Part shown: positions 1 through 8,548 of the stretch, piece by piece
Numbering within the stretch: position 1 is the first letter of the stretch
Layout: every line of letters starts with the position of its first letter
Source of the DNA: UBA11400 sp964473555
GTDB lineage: Bacteria > Bacteroidota > Rhodothermia > Balneolales > HLUCCA01
DNA length: 64,000 nucleotides
Assembly (NCBI GenBank): GCA_964473555.1
Contig: CAYYPL010000004.1
Coordinates: 203,163-267,162, forward strand
Direction of reading: 5' to 3'
The notes under the pieces: model-generated
The model's database searches: none
What the model was told of the DNA's origin: nothing
Seen by the model: the letters and a program-made list of their open reading frames with translations, nothing else
Translations under genes and position numbers: made by a program

Positions 1-2
1 CC

Positions 3-68
3 GATGGATTCATCTATCTGGCTACAGAGACCGATGGTACCATCCACCGTCTCATTCCCGTAAATTAA
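3..68 (+). CDS. C-terminal end of a probable sugar-dehydrogenase-type beta-propeller (partial)
   Basis: The window opens inside a reading frame that ends in TAA at 66-68. The visible residues include GFIYLATETDGTIHRLIP, which resembles the closing blade of PQQ-dependent or sorbosone-type sugar dehydrogenases, where a G-x-I-x-R-L-x-P ending is common. Only about 21 codons are visible, so the family is a guess from the motif. It runs toward tonB, with a hairpin between them. Confidence 0.45.
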   Translation, partial: DGFIYLATETDGTIHRLIPVN

Positions 69-121
69 AAAATCCCTGAATTTGCTTTTTGCTAACGAAT
101 TCTCAGGTAGCCCAATTTTTT

Positions 122-168
122 AAAAATCCTGTTGTGATGGCTTTATCGCCCCCCTCAGCAGGATTTTT
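122..168 (+). terminator. Probable intrinsic terminator of the gene entering from the left
   Basis: A perfect 10-bp inverted repeat (AAAAATCCTG at 122-131 and CAGGATTTTT at 159-168) flanks a 27-base loop and ends in a T-run. It follows the stop codon at 66-68 by about 50 bases. The loop is long for a classic terminator, so this is a moderate call. With A-runs and T-runs on both sides it could also serve tonB on the other strand. Confidence 0.45.
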
Positions 169-174
169 CCCTTA

Positions 175-222
175 TCCTACTCCCTACTCCCTTCTTCCTA
201 CTCCCTACTTCCTACTCCCTAT
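175..222. repeat. Short tandem repeat with CCTACTCCCTACTT-like unit
   Basis: About three degenerate copies of a 14-base C/T-rich unit run up to and into the tonB stop codon at 219-221. Read on the minus strand this is a GGGAGTAGGAAGTAG-type tract directly behind tonB. The same sequence family recurs in both orientations downstream of ruvA (19841-19914). No coding role is seen. Confidence 0.75.
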
Positions 223-1034
223 CTTAGGACAAACCTAAACGTAATCACACCGCGCTGAACCTCTTGAGGTGCAGTCCTGGGAAGTGGTGAGAACCTCCAG
301 CTCCGTAGCGTTCTCATTATTTCCGCTTCCAGCTCGGGATTTGCCCGTCTGAGTGGTTGAATTTGTCCTACTGTGCCATCCGGCCGTACTTCGAATCGGA
401 CAGTGATTACCGCCTCAACTTCCGCAACATAATTAGGCAATGGCTGTATCAGTGTTGAGCGTTGAATATTCCCTTCCCACTCGAGTTTATAGGGCGCAGA
501 TCGAACAGGATCAATTCCTGTTCCCTGGTCGGCATCAACTCTTCCTCTCACACCACGAACATCTCCACTTGTTTCTGCACCCTCACGCTCTATCTCTGCC
601 CGTTGTGCACGCTGCTCAACTCTTACCGTTTCTTCACTTACCCGATCTGTAGTTTTTGTAGGGTCTATCCGGTCGGTCTTAGGTGTAGTAATTATTTCAT
701 CAACTACCTGTTCTATCTGCTCAGGAAGCTCTACCTCTTTAGCTGGTTGCTCACGTTGTTCTTGGGGATTCACGGGCTGTTGCTGGTCAACAGGCTCAGG
801 ATTCGAAACAGTTGAAGGATTACGCCTTGTTGCTACTTCTGGATTTCTTGTTTCATTGAATTGTGCGGTACTTCCATCGCGAAACTCTCCCAAAGTAATC
901 TCAATCAAGGCGGTTCGCTGCAGATTTGGATCACCCGTGTAAATCAATAACGCCAAAAGTATAATGATGGTGTTCACAACGGATGTAAATACCAGACCAA
1001 AACGTTCTTCTTTGGAGAGTCTCTTAATTTCCAT
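219..1034 (-). CDS. tonB: TonB-family energy transducer
   Basis: This 271-residue inner-membrane protein should couple the ExbB-ExbD proton motor to outer-membrane partners. One membrane span is visible near residues 13-32, followed by a long Pro/Glu/Gln-rich periplasmic linker (about 60-130) and a C-terminal TonB domain (about 205-271) with the usual V-x-F-x-V-x-x-D-G-x-V pattern and a final R-S-W-R-F-x-P segment. It is the last gene of an exbB-exbD-tonB run with gaps of one or two bases. It could work with TonB-dependent transporters or act as a TolA-like envelope link; the sequence alone does not decide. It ends in TAG inside a tandem repeat. Confidence 0.9.
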   Translation of the reverse strand: MEIKRLSKEERFGLVFTSVVNTIIILLALLIYTGDPNLQRTALIEITLGEFRDGSTAQFNETRNPEVATRRNPSTVSNPEPVDQQQPVNPQEQREQPAKEVELPEQIEQVVDEIITTPKTDRIDPTKTTDRVSEETVRVEQRAQRAEIEREGAETSGDVRGVRGRVDADQGTGIDPVRSAPYKLEWEGNIQRSTLIQPLPNYVAEVEAVITVRFEVRPDGTVGQIQPLRRANPELEAEIMRTLRSWRFSPLPRTAPQEVQRGVITFRFVLR

Positions 1035-1036
1035 GA

Positions 1037-1447
1037 TTACCGTCCTCCAGGTTCGGTAGCCATCATGATGTTCAGATTTAATGATTTAGCAATATTCATC
1101 ACACGTACCGCATCCTCCACTGTGGCACGCTTGTCGGCCCTAAGTACTAACGAAGATTGTGGATTAGTTTGATATTCCTCTCTGATTTTTCCAGCTAACT
1201 GACCCCTAGGTGTCAGTGCTCCACTCACATAAAACTGTCCGTCGGCTGTTATGGTCACGCTAATATGACGGCGCTCGGATACGGTTTGTGAGTCGGCTTG
1301 AGGCACATTGACACGAATGGCAAAGTTCGTTACAAATGACGATGTTAACAAAAAGAAGATCAACAGTAGCAACACAATATCGGTCAGCGATGATTGAGTG
1401 AACATAGAAAGCGGTTTACGCGACTCGCCTTTGTTACGAAATTCCAT
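1037..1447 (-). CDS. exbD: ExbD/TolR biopolymer transport protein
   Basis: A 136-residue protein with a short cytoplasmic N-terminus, one membrane span (about 20-42) and a periplasmic ExbD/TolR domain. The invariant aspartate of the span is present as Asp23 in S-L-T-D-I-V, the residue that carries protons in the ExbBD/TolQR motors. It lies two bases upstream of tonB and one base after exbB, so the three are surely co-transcribed and co-assembled in the inner membrane. Confidence 0.92.
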   Translation of the reverse strand: MEFRNKGESRKPLSMFTQSSLTDIVLLLLIFFLLTSSFVTNFAIRVNVPQADSQTVSERRHISVTITADGQFYVSGALTPRGQLAGKIREEYQTNPQSSLVLRADKRATVEDAVRVMNIAKSLNLNIMMATEPGGR

Positions 1448-1448
1448 A

Positions 1449-2174
1449 TTATTTCACCACAATTGGTTTCTTGGCTGCAGGTTTTTGTAATAATTCCATG
1501 AATTCGGTTGAAGCTACTTCCAGACCAAATACCGTTCTGTTGATTTTGTTAAGCAAATAGTTATAGAATCCATATGCAATGATACCAACAAATAGCCCCC
1601 AAGCAGTGGTTATCAAAGCCTCCCAGATACCCCCGGCCAATACACTTGGATTCACATTACCTTGCAAGGATTGTATTTGCATAAACGCATCAATCATCCC
1701 TGTCACCGTTCCAAGAAATCCCAATAATGGCGCTACACCAGCAATGGTAGCAAGCCAGTCCATTTTGTTCTCAAGTTTATAGATTTCTTTTTTTCCGGCA
1801 TTTTTGATTGCATCTTCAATGTCCACCAGCGGGCGACCCAGTCTTGAAATTCCCTGTTTTAAGATACGTGATAATGGCTTGTCCATTTGTTCACAATACA
1901 AAATTGCTTGCCTTGTATTTCCTTCACGTAGCATATCCTCCACCGAAGCAAGGAATTTGTCATTATCCATTCTTGAGTTGTTCAAGAATTTCCATCGCTC
2001 TGCAATAACGTACAATCCTAAAACCCAAAGAAGAGTAATCGGAATCATAAGTATACCACCATCTACCATCAAAGATAGAAAACTAATAGAGCTGTCTGAT
2101 GAGTCCATGAGTGCAGTCGTATCAACTTCAGCAACACCCGCCTGAAGTAGTAACAGGTTCGATATCAAAAACAT
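1449..2174 (-). CDS. exbB: ExbB/TolQ/MotA-family proton channel protein
   Basis: This 241-residue protein is the channel partner of ExbD. After a hydrophobic N-terminus, a first span is seen at about 40-60, a cytoplasmic loop follows, and two further spans lie at about 140-165 (G-V-A-P-L-L-G-F-L-G-T-V-T-G-M) and 183-210 (A-L-I-T-T-A-W-G-L). The T-V-T-G-M and T-T-A-x-G-L motifs are typical of ExbB/TolQ. Whether the set is Ton-like or Tol-like cannot be read from ExbB; the TonB-type third gene favours Ton. It follows the HU-SPOR gene by 29 bases. Confidence 0.92.
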   Translation of the reverse strand: MFLISNLLLLQAGVAEVDTTALMDSSDSSISFLSLMVDGGILMIPITLLWVLGLYVIAERWKFLNNSRMDNDKFLASVEDMLREGNTRQAILYCEQMDKPLSRILKQGISRLGRPLVDIEDAIKNAGKKEIYKLENKMDWLATIAGVAPLLGFLGTVTGMIDAFMQIQSLQGNVNPSVLAGGIWEALITTAWGLFVGIIAYGFYNYLLNKINRTVFGLEVASTEFMELLQKPAAKKPIVVK

Positions 2175-2203
2175 AAGTTGGTCTGTGATTTTGTGTGGGG
2201 GGA

Positions 2204-3715
2204 TTAATTAACACCGGCTATAAAATTACGGCTTTTATACGGCTCTGGAAGTTCTACAACTGCTTGCGATGCGGATTCAATGGATTCAAATTGCCCAATT
2301 CCAACTCGGTAGGTAGTTCGACCTTGCGGACTGGTAGCTTCACTCACAAAACAACGGATATCCAATACTCTTATTTCATTACATTGTTCCTGAGCAGAAA
2401 TCTGGCTGGGTAGTGAATGAATAATAATCGAAAAGACTTTACCATTCAGGAGTTTAACTTCACCGTACAGCCCATAATTTGCACCTGTTTCGTTAGGCAC
2501 ATCCCTATTCGATGGAAAACTCTTCTCTGAAACGTCGGATTCTGATAATGCTCCTGATCGGACATCCAGATGATTGTCCACCGAGTCCATTGCTGACGCG
2601 AACTCTGTTGTGCTGGTTACTTGACTGATGTCAGCGACCAACTCATCTTCAAGCGAATCACTGGACATCTTCGTCTGATTATTTAAATCTATTGGTAGAG
2701 GTTCATCAGCTGGAGTAAAAATTGGGTTTTCCACAGATTGCGGTGATTTACTTTGGGTAAAGACTGTTTGTAATGATTTAAACAAGGAGTTACCAGGGCC
2801 CGTCAAATACCAGTAGGAACCGCCACCGATCAATACAAAAACAAAAGCAACAGACACCCATTTGTATAAACGAAAACCGGATCCCCCATTTACTTTTTTA
2901 TCTTCTTCAGGATTAACATGAAGTGGTGCACGTTCATCTTGTTTTGATTCTTTATTTTCAACTAATAAAAGCGGGTCATCGTCATTGCTATCATGCTCTA
3001 AACTATCAGAATTAGGTGTTAAATCCGGCTCTGATTCTACACGCTCTTCGAACTCATCTGGTATTCCTGGAACTTCTTCCTTGATATTCCCAATTGTTTG
3101 GTCTTCATTCCCGTCTATTGCTTCGGTCAGATGAATACCCGACTCCAATTGAAGCTTTTCATTGACATCAACCGATTCATCGATTAACCATTTAGATTTC
3201 TTATCACTCTCAGGGATATATTCAGCAGCGGTTTCTTCATGACTCGATTGCCCTGCCGTCCATGTCTGTTCCTGCCGATGACTCTCTGTATCATTCAGAT
3301 CAACTTTGGGGTCAATTAATTGATGTTCTGAAACGGTTTCATTCGTTGAACGAAAAGGATCTTCTTCCCCAGCTACATCTTCATCTACAATGACCACCGC
3401 CTTCTTTAAAGTTCTTTTTGAAGGTTTCTCCAATTTTGTTTCTGAAACACTAACTCCCGATCTATCTACATCTATGGGTAACATTCCCTCGTACCTGTAA
3501 TTGATTTCAGCGGCAAATGATGGTGCTATATCAAAAGTGAGTTGTTCCTGATTTTGAGTAAAAGTTCCAAATCCATGAATGATAAATGAATCACCCTTGG
3601 AGGCAGTTTTCTTGATATCGGCCAAAAGCTTATCGAACTGACTTGCAACAGCATCCTCTTCACTTCCCATCTGTTCGTTCAGTAATTTGATCAAGTCAGA
3701 TTTAGATACCTTCAT
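2204..3715 (-). CDS. HU-like domain, transmembrane and SPOR domain protein
   Basis: A 503-residue protein with three recognisable parts. Residues 1-80 resemble an HU/IHF DNA-binding fold (F-I-I-H-G-F-G-T-F near 45-52, then strands and an E-I-N-Y-R-Y stretch). Residues 80-280 are a low-complexity acidic linker. A single span lies at about 283-304. The last 90 residues form a SPOR domain with a G-x-F-x-S-x-x-x-A ending; SPOR domains bind peptidoglycan stripped of stem peptides, usually at the septum. This arrangement is known in Bacteroidota relatives and places an HU fold in the cytoplasm and SPOR in the periplasm. Its start overlaps the stop of the small HU gene by four bases (ATGA). Confidence 0.82.
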   Translation of the reverse strand: MKVSKSDLIKLLNEQMGSEEDAVASQFDKLLADIKKTASKGDSFIIHGFGTFTQNQEQLTFDIAPSFAAEINYRYEGMLPIDVDRSGVSVSETKLEKPSKRTLKKAVVIVDEDVAGEEDPFRSTNETVSEHQLIDPKVDLNDTESHRQEQTWTAGQSSHEETAAEYIPESDKKSKWLIDESVDVNEKLQLESGIHLTEAIDGNEDQTIGNIKEEVPGIPDEFEERVESEPDLTPNSDSLEHDSNDDDPLLLVENKESKQDERAPLHVNPEEDKKVNGGSGFRLYKWVSVAFVFVLIGGGSYWYLTGPGNSLFKSLQTVFTQSKSPQSVENPIFTPADEPLPIDLNNQTKMSSDSLEDELVADISQVTSTTEFASAMDSVDNHLDVRSGALSESDVSEKSFPSNRDVPNETGANYGLYGEVKLLNGKVFSIIIHSLPSQISAQEQCNEIRVLDIRCFVSEATSPQGRTTYRVGIGQFESIESASQAVVELPEPYKSRNFIAGVN

Positions 3716-3912
3716 GTTGATGATCCCTCATTTACAAAAATCAAAACATCTTTTGGGGGCATTAGAACTGTTTTACCAGAAGTATCACTTTGGGTAGTTT
3801 GTTTCTTATGCTCAATGTGAAACGATCCTATTCCATCGAAATGGACCGTTTTTCCATCCAATAACAGCTCCCTTACTACGTGAACCAGACTTTTTTCGAA
3901 TTTCTTTGTCAT
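3712..3912 (-). CDS. Small HU/IHF-like protein
   Basis: A 66-residue protein whose middle (G-K-T-V-H-F-D-G-I-G-S-F) matches the HU-type 'G-x-x-V-x-x-x-G-F-G-x-F' strand pair. It is shorter than HU (about 90 residues) and lacks the long DNA-embracing arm. It lies five bases behind the barrel gene and overlaps the HU-SPOR gene by four bases, so the two HU-like proteins are translationally coupled and may form a heteromer. DNA binding is inferred only. Confidence 0.6.
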   Translation of the reverse strand: MTKKFEKSLVHVVRELLLDGKTVHFDGIGSFHIEHKKQTTQSDTSGKTVLMPPKDVLIFVNEGSST

Positions 3913-3916
3913 ATTC

Positions 3917-5773
3917 CTAAAATTTAAGCATAACTCCCCCGTATACCTGGGCTGGAAGCTCTTCGTATCCTACCCAACGGGAATATCGTTGGTCCATTAG
4001 GTTAGTCACCTTTATGTAGGCACCTATTTCTTTAGAAGCCCAAAAATCAAACTTTGCATTGAGCAGAATATATCCTTTCGATTCATCCCTTCCTTGAGCA
4101 ACTTTGCGTCTTCCCGTGTAATCTATCCAGATCTGGGTACGAGTTCTCGGAGATACCGTATAGGTCCCTCCGGCTGAAGCTCCTATATTTTCTCTGAAAG
4201 GAATTTCATCTCCATTCGAATCACCATGCCATTGCGCATAGATGTTGGTATATAAAGTGAATTTGTCTGGCATCAAATCATACCAAACGCCTGCATCCCA
4301 AGTTAATAAGTTGGCTCCATCCAGGTAGTTATAGGTCAAAAGCTCGTTTGAAGGATTATGACGAGTTTTTATCCCCCCACTCACATCCTCCAGCTCGCTG
4401 GCAAGCATGTAATATCCATGGCGCAAATAGTAAGAGTACTGTATTCCGGATTGAACGTTCACCCCTTCAAAAACGTCCATAATAAAGCCGGCTTTTCCAG
4501 TTATGCCCCTCTCATTTTCGGGGTTTGAATACTGAAATATCCTTCTGTTGACTCTACTTAATCCATTTAAACCCCTATTTTCAACAAATCCGGATACTTC
4601 TCCTTTTATTCTGAAATCGGGGCTCAATTGATACGACAGATGCAGTTGGGGATAAACAAAAAATCTTGCTTCACTTACAGCATCGGCAGCATAAAATCCC
4701 TTAACACCAAATTTTGTCCTTAGGGCATGACCAATTCTTGTGGAGTACAGTGCAGCTACCTGTCCAATGTACCAACGCTCGATGCCTCTACCATCCAGAT
4801 GATACTCGCTATATGTGGTTCCCAGTTGGACTCCAAAAACATGACCAGGTTTACGTCCAGCCCAATCAGAACGAATCATCCCCCCATGTTTGAACTCTTT
4901 AAATGATGCTATTCTTTGAACTGAGGTAGAATCAATAGAAGTAACAAAATTTCTCAGATGCTCAACGCCAGCGTCAAAATATTGCGTTTCAAGTGCCACA
5001 TCCACAAAGGATATATGATTTTTTTGAAATCGGTATCCGAATTGCCCACCATATGAATCAATCGTATTCCTTGGTGACAATTTCTCGTCAACAAATATCT
5101 CGAATCCAACCGGTGATCCGATAGTCCGGGTGTTAACGGGTACTATAAAATCACTCACTACCAGATGATTCATATCTGAACGAATGTTAAAACCTAAATC
5201 AAACCGAGAGTTTTTGCCAGAATAATGGGTGAGTCCAACACCTGCATCCGCATTTCTGAATGAACTGGTTTGTTCATCCTGCTGTAAATAACTTCCCGAT
5301 GACACCGAATTAAGTTGCCCATTCAGTACGGTTCGTCCACCTAAAGGTAGCCCTATATAAATATCCGCTTCGGGAGCCATATAGTTTCCAATCCCAATAG
5401 AACTCCACAAACTGAACTGCTCAGGTTTTTTGTAGAATCTGTAGGGTGAAGGTTGCGGACGTTCAAGATCGCTCAATGGTAAACTCGCAACAACTTGTTC
5501 CGCATTTTCAAGGTATGGCATCCGGTTGGGATCAATTTGGAATACCCTGGGTTTTGGGCTAAACCCTAAAATAGGTTGACGCATGATTCCAGGGAACCTT
5601 GCAGTAAAGTCACCTCTAATCTCAATATCCTGAGGGTCAATATCTGGTAATAAGGTTCCCGGGGTAGCGTCTTGTGACCATACCGTGACCGGTGCCACAA
5701 TCATCAAACCAACTGCGATCAAATTCTTCAATGAAGTATACACTTTTTTAAACTCAGGCGTTTCCATGGACAA
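3917..5773 (-). CDS. Outer-membrane beta-barrel resembling a TonB-dependent receptor without plug
   Basis: A 618-residue exported protein. The N-terminus has a basic stretch and a hydrophobic core ending near V-T-V-W-S-Q, typical of a signal peptide, although the basic region is long and the start could lie slightly downstream. The body is rich in alternating amphipathic strands and the protein ends in aromatic Phe (G-G-V-M-L-K-F), as outer-membrane barrels do. The C-terminal third, with D-x-R-Y-x-x-W, looks like TonB-dependent receptor barrels, but no plug domain or obvious TonB box is seen. It is first in a tight run of six genes leading to exbB-exbD-tonB. Confidence 0.7.
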   Translation of the reverse strand: MSMETPEFKKVYTSLKNLIAVGLMIVAPVTVWSQDATPGTLLPDIDPQDIEIRGDFTARFPGIMRQPILGFSPKPRVFQIDPNRMPYLENAEQVVASLPLSDLERPQPSPYRFYKKPEQFSLWSSIGIGNYMAPEADIYIGLPLGGRTVLNGQLNSVSSGSYLQQDEQTSSFRNADAGVGLTHYSGKNSRFDLGFNIRSDMNHLVVSDFIVPVNTRTIGSPVGFEIFVDEKLSPRNTIDSYGGQFGYRFQKNHISFVDVALETQYFDAGVEHLRNFVTSIDSTSVQRIASFKEFKHGGMIRSDWAGRKPGHVFGVQLGTTYSEYHLDGRGIERWYIGQVAALYSTRIGHALRTKFGVKGFYAADAVSEARFFVYPQLHLSYQLSPDFRIKGEVSGFVENRGLNGLSRVNRRIFQYSNPENERGITGKAGFIMDVFEGVNVQSGIQYSYYLRHGYYMLASELEDVSGGIKTRHNPSNELLTYNYLDGANLLTWDAGVWYDLMPDKFTLYTNIYAQWHGDSNGDEIPFRENIGASAGGTYTVSPRTRTQIWIDYTGRRKVAQGRDESKGYILLNAKFDFWASKEIGAYIKVTNLMDQRYSRWVGYEELPAQVYGGVMLKF

Positions 5774-5853
5774 TTAATGCAAAGATAAGGATAATTGAAA
5801 CTTCTGCATCATACAACCACAACGCTAAAAGTCTGTAAATAGGTATAGTACGA

Positions 5854-6912
5854 TCAGATTTTCCGTCTCGATTTTATCCCGTTAATCAGCACCAATCCTA
5901 TGGATATCAGTATCAAACCCGAGACATTAACAAAATGACTAATCGTAGCATAGCTCAGTGCAGTAACAGCCGAAATCTGATATAAAACAACCAAGCCGGT
6001 TTGTACCATGTAGTGATAGGTACCAACTCCCCCAGGTGATGGTAGAATGACTCCAATTCCACCAATTATGGTAATCACAAAAGCCTCTTCCCATCCAAAA
6101 CCATATAGAACATCAAAATCAAAGGCCCAAAACGGCATCAAAGAAGTAACGACGTAGGTAAACCATATAAAAATGGTGTAAAAAACAAACAATGGCCAGT
6201 TCTTAAGTTTCCGTATCGATACCAGTCCCCGGACAAAATCCATCCCCCATTTCAACAATCGCTCCCAAAATCCAACGGGTTCATCGACTCCCTGAACCCC
6301 AACCCCAATCTCCGAACTCAACCCCTGCGCCCCACCCCGTCCTGATCTCCGGCCCAGTATCCAAATCCCAAACACAACTACAACCATTATCCCCACAATT
6401 ACACTCAGTCCTTGGGGTGAAGTGAGGTGCACCACCCATCTGGCTCCATCGACACCCAATAGTTGTTCCAGGAGTATCCGATCTCGAATCAACACAACAA
6501 ATGTGACAATCAAAAACAACATCATCATCAATAAATCAATCATTCTCTCTAATACAATAGTCCCAAATAACTTTGTTGTCTTTATTGTAGTATGCCTGGA
6601 TGCATATATCGCCCGGAATACTTCTCCAGCCCTTGGAATAGCCATATTGGCCATATACCCATACATAACACCACTCATCATGGTTAATCTGGAGTTCCTT
6701 ATTCCCGTTTCATCATCGAGTAAGAGTTTCCATCGCTCGGCCCTGGCCAGATTACTCAGCAGTACTACAAACATATACGGCGGAATCCACCACAGATGGA
6801 TGCTCGATAACTCCTTACTAACCTCGTTAACATCGACCGTTCTTACACTAAGCACAAGAAACAATGCTGCAATAACCAGTCCAACTACAATTTGGATGAT
6901 CTTACTCCGCAT
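5854..6912 (-). CDS. UPF0104 / lysylphosphatidylglycerol synthase-type transmembrane protein
   Basis: A 352-residue polytopic inner-membrane protein with about eight hydrophobic spans. The motifs P-x-x-x-x-G-E-x-x-R near residues 73-83 (I-P-R-A-G-E-V-F-R-A) and P-S-P-G-G-V-G-T-Y-H near 290 are signatures of this flippase-like family, which includes the membrane half of MprF and archaeal AglD-type proteins. Substrate is unknown; lipid or lipid-linked sugar movement is the family-level guess. It starts on the base following the lolA stop codon, so the two are co-transcribed. Confidence 0.8.
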   Translation of the reverse strand: MRSKIIQIVVGLVIAALFLVLSVRTVDVNEVSKELSSIHLWWIPPYMFVVLLSNLARAERWKLLLDDETGIRNSRLTMMSGVMYGYMANMAIPRAGEVFRAIYASRHTTIKTTKLFGTIVLERMIDLLMMMLFLIVTFVVLIRDRILLEQLLGVDGARWVVHLTSPQGLSVIVGIMVVVVFGIWILGRRSGRGGAQGLSSEIGVGVQGVDEPVGFWERLLKWGMDFVRGLVSIRKLKNWPLFVFYTIFIWFTYVVTSLMPFWAFDFDVLYGFGWEEAFVITIIGGIGVILPSPGGVGTYHYMVQTGLVVLYQISAVTALSYATISHFVNVSGLILISIGLVLINGIKSRRKI

Positions 6913-7584
6913 CTACTGCCTCATATCCACAATTTCAACACCCTCAGGCGTCTTGAACACAAATATCGTTTGGTCTGTACGTTCAAAGCGTCCAAATCGA
7001 AATGTAGTTCTAACCGTATTGTCCATTTGATCTATAGCATCAATTTGAATCGGAGTTCCATCTTTGGAAACACGGATAACCACTTCTTTGAATACATCAA
7101 AAGAATCTATCGTAGTTATTGTAATTGTTATCGATCCATCTGAGTTTGGTTCTTCCCTACTTTCATACGGACCAATGTCACCAGAAAAATATCTGGATGG
7201 CGCAAAATCATCCTCTTCTGGATGATACGTACTAAGTATAACTTTTTTTTGCTGCTTGTTAAAAACAGTGGAAACCCTGTTACTAACTAATATGATCTGG
7301 TCCGGTGTATCTATTTTATAGGAATCCCTGGTAAACCAGATGGATCCATAGGAACTGGTAGTTTCTCCGGTATACCCGTCCGTAAACTGATGACTTAAAT
7401 CAGCACGATACATGGATCCATCATTAAATCGCTTTTTTAATGCCAATAACGCAGGGGTATCTTGACGTACGGTAGCGGTTAAACCTGCATCCAGATTTGT
7501 ATCTATACTGAACTTGGGATATCCTGGTTCAATATGAATTAACACCAGGATAAAAGTGACAATGAACTGCCTTTTAAGATTCAT
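6913..7584 (-). CDS. lolA: Outer-membrane lipoprotein carrier protein LolA
   Basis: A periplasmic carrier of about 223 residues that ferries lipoproteins from LolCDE to the outer membrane. The start is taken at the ATG giving MNLKRQFIVTFILVLIH, which yields a clean signal peptide and overlaps the ftsK 3' end by eleven bases; earlier starts at 7605 and 7620 are possible. The mature part shows the LolA-like strand series, including a segment with F-R-x-D-L-like spacing (Y-R-A-D-L-S) and a C-terminal hydrophobic strand. The ftsK-lolA neighbourhood is common in bacteria and supports the call. Confidence 0.78.
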   Translation of the reverse strand: MNLKRQFIVTFILVLIHIEPGYPKFSIDTNLDAGLTATVRQDTPALLALKKRFNDGSMYRADLSHQFTDGYTGETTSSYGSIWFTRDSYKIDTPDQIILVSNRVSTVFNKQQKKVILSTYHPEEDDFAPSRYFSGDIGPYESREEPNSDGSITITITTIDSFDVFKEVVIRVSKDGTPIQIDAIDQMDNTVRTTFRFGRFERTDQTIFVFKTPEGVEIVDMRQ

Positions 7585-8542
7585 CAAGATTACGTAAATG
7601 TTCATAAAGTTCATCCTCATCGGCTATCAACACATCTCTGGCTGTACTTCCCTGATATGGACCCACAATTCCTGCTGCATAAAGCTGATCAATGATGCGT
7701 CCTGCGCGGTTGTAACCAAGTTTAAGCTTTCGCTGAATCAAAGATACAGAGCCCTGCTGGTGCAATACGACCACTTTTGCCGCCTCTTCAAACAAATCAT
7801 CGCGATCATCAAGATCTGGAACACCAGAATCATTTGAGTTTGGATCTTCTACTTTTGGTAAATAATAAGGTTTGTTATACCCCAATTGATTACCAATAAA
7901 TGCATTGATTTTCTCGACCTCTTCGGTTGAAACAAATGCATTTTGTACGCGAATCATATGTCCACCGGTCGATACGAGCATGTCACCCTTACCAACGAGT
8001 TGATCGGCTCCCATCGTATCCAAAATTGTACGTGAATCAATTTTGGACGCAACCTGATAGGCAATTCTAACCGGGAAGTTGGCTTTAATCGTACCGGTGA
8101 TAACATTAACCGATGGACGCTGGGTCGCAACAACCAGATGTATCCCAACGGCACGTGCCAATTGAGCAATTCGGGCAATCGGTTCTTCGATGGCTTTGCC
8201 TGCTGTTAACATCAAGTCTGCCAACTCATCAATAATCACGACGATATAGGGAAGATGTCTGTGTCCGAGATCAATCTCCAAATTGCCTTCTCTGAATTTA
8301 TCATTGTATGCCCGAATATCCCGTACCATTCCCATTTTCAACAATTCATACCGTTCATCCATCTCTTTGGTGACACTGGTCAGAGTCTCCATTACTTTCG
8401 AGGTGTCGGTAATAATTGGCTCTTCGGCATCAGGAAGGGTTGCAATGAAATGCTTCTGTAAGTAGCGATAGAGCGATAATTCTATCTTCTTTGGATCAAT
8501 AAGAACAAACTTCAGATTCTCGGGGTGACACTTATATAACAA
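7574..8542 (-). CDS. ftsK: DNA translocase FtsK, C-terminal part (downstream of in-frame TAG)
   Basis: This is the rest of the FtsK motor. It holds the Walker B region (Y-I-V-V-I-I-D-E-L-A-D-L), the conserved A-T-Q-R-P-S segment and the C-terminal gamma winged helix (about 255-315, with A-G-R-I-I-D-Q-L), which reads polarity sequences near dif. Its frame is exactly continuous with the upstream part; only the TAG at 8549-8551 separates them. The given start is a TTG at 8540-8542 with no Shine-Dalgarno site ahead of it, so independent translation is doubtful. The Walker A lysine is on the other side of the stop, so this part alone cannot bind ATP normally. Confidence 0.85.
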   Translation of the reverse strand: MLYKCHPENLKFVLIDPKKIELSLYRYLQKHFIATLPDAEEPIITDTSKVMETLTSVTKEMDERYELLKMGMVRDIRAYNDKFREGNLEIDLGHRHLPYIVVIIDELADLMLTAGKAIEEPIARIAQLARAVGIHLVVATQRPSVNVITGTIKANFPVRIAYQVASKIDSRTILDTMGADQLVGKGDMLVSTGGHMIRVQNAFVSTEEVEKINAFIGNQLGYNKPYYLPKVEDPNSNDSGVPDLDDRDDLFEEAAKVVVLHQQGSVSLIQRKLKLGYNRAGRIIDQLYAAGIVGPYQGSTARDVLIADEDELYEHLRNLDES

Positions 8543-8548
8543 ACACGT

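Noticed and set aside
175..222. CRISPR array at the tandem repeats
   Set aside because: Units are short, directly adjacent, degenerate and lack spacers; no cas genes are present.
440..815. Plus-strand open frames opposite tonB
   Set aside because: They lie wholly within a well-supported gene on the other strand and have no family resemblance.
5780..5787. TATCTTTG on the minus strand ahead of the barrel gene as a promoter
   Set aside because: The nearest TTG is 26 bases away and the -7 element would lie only about six bases before the start codon.
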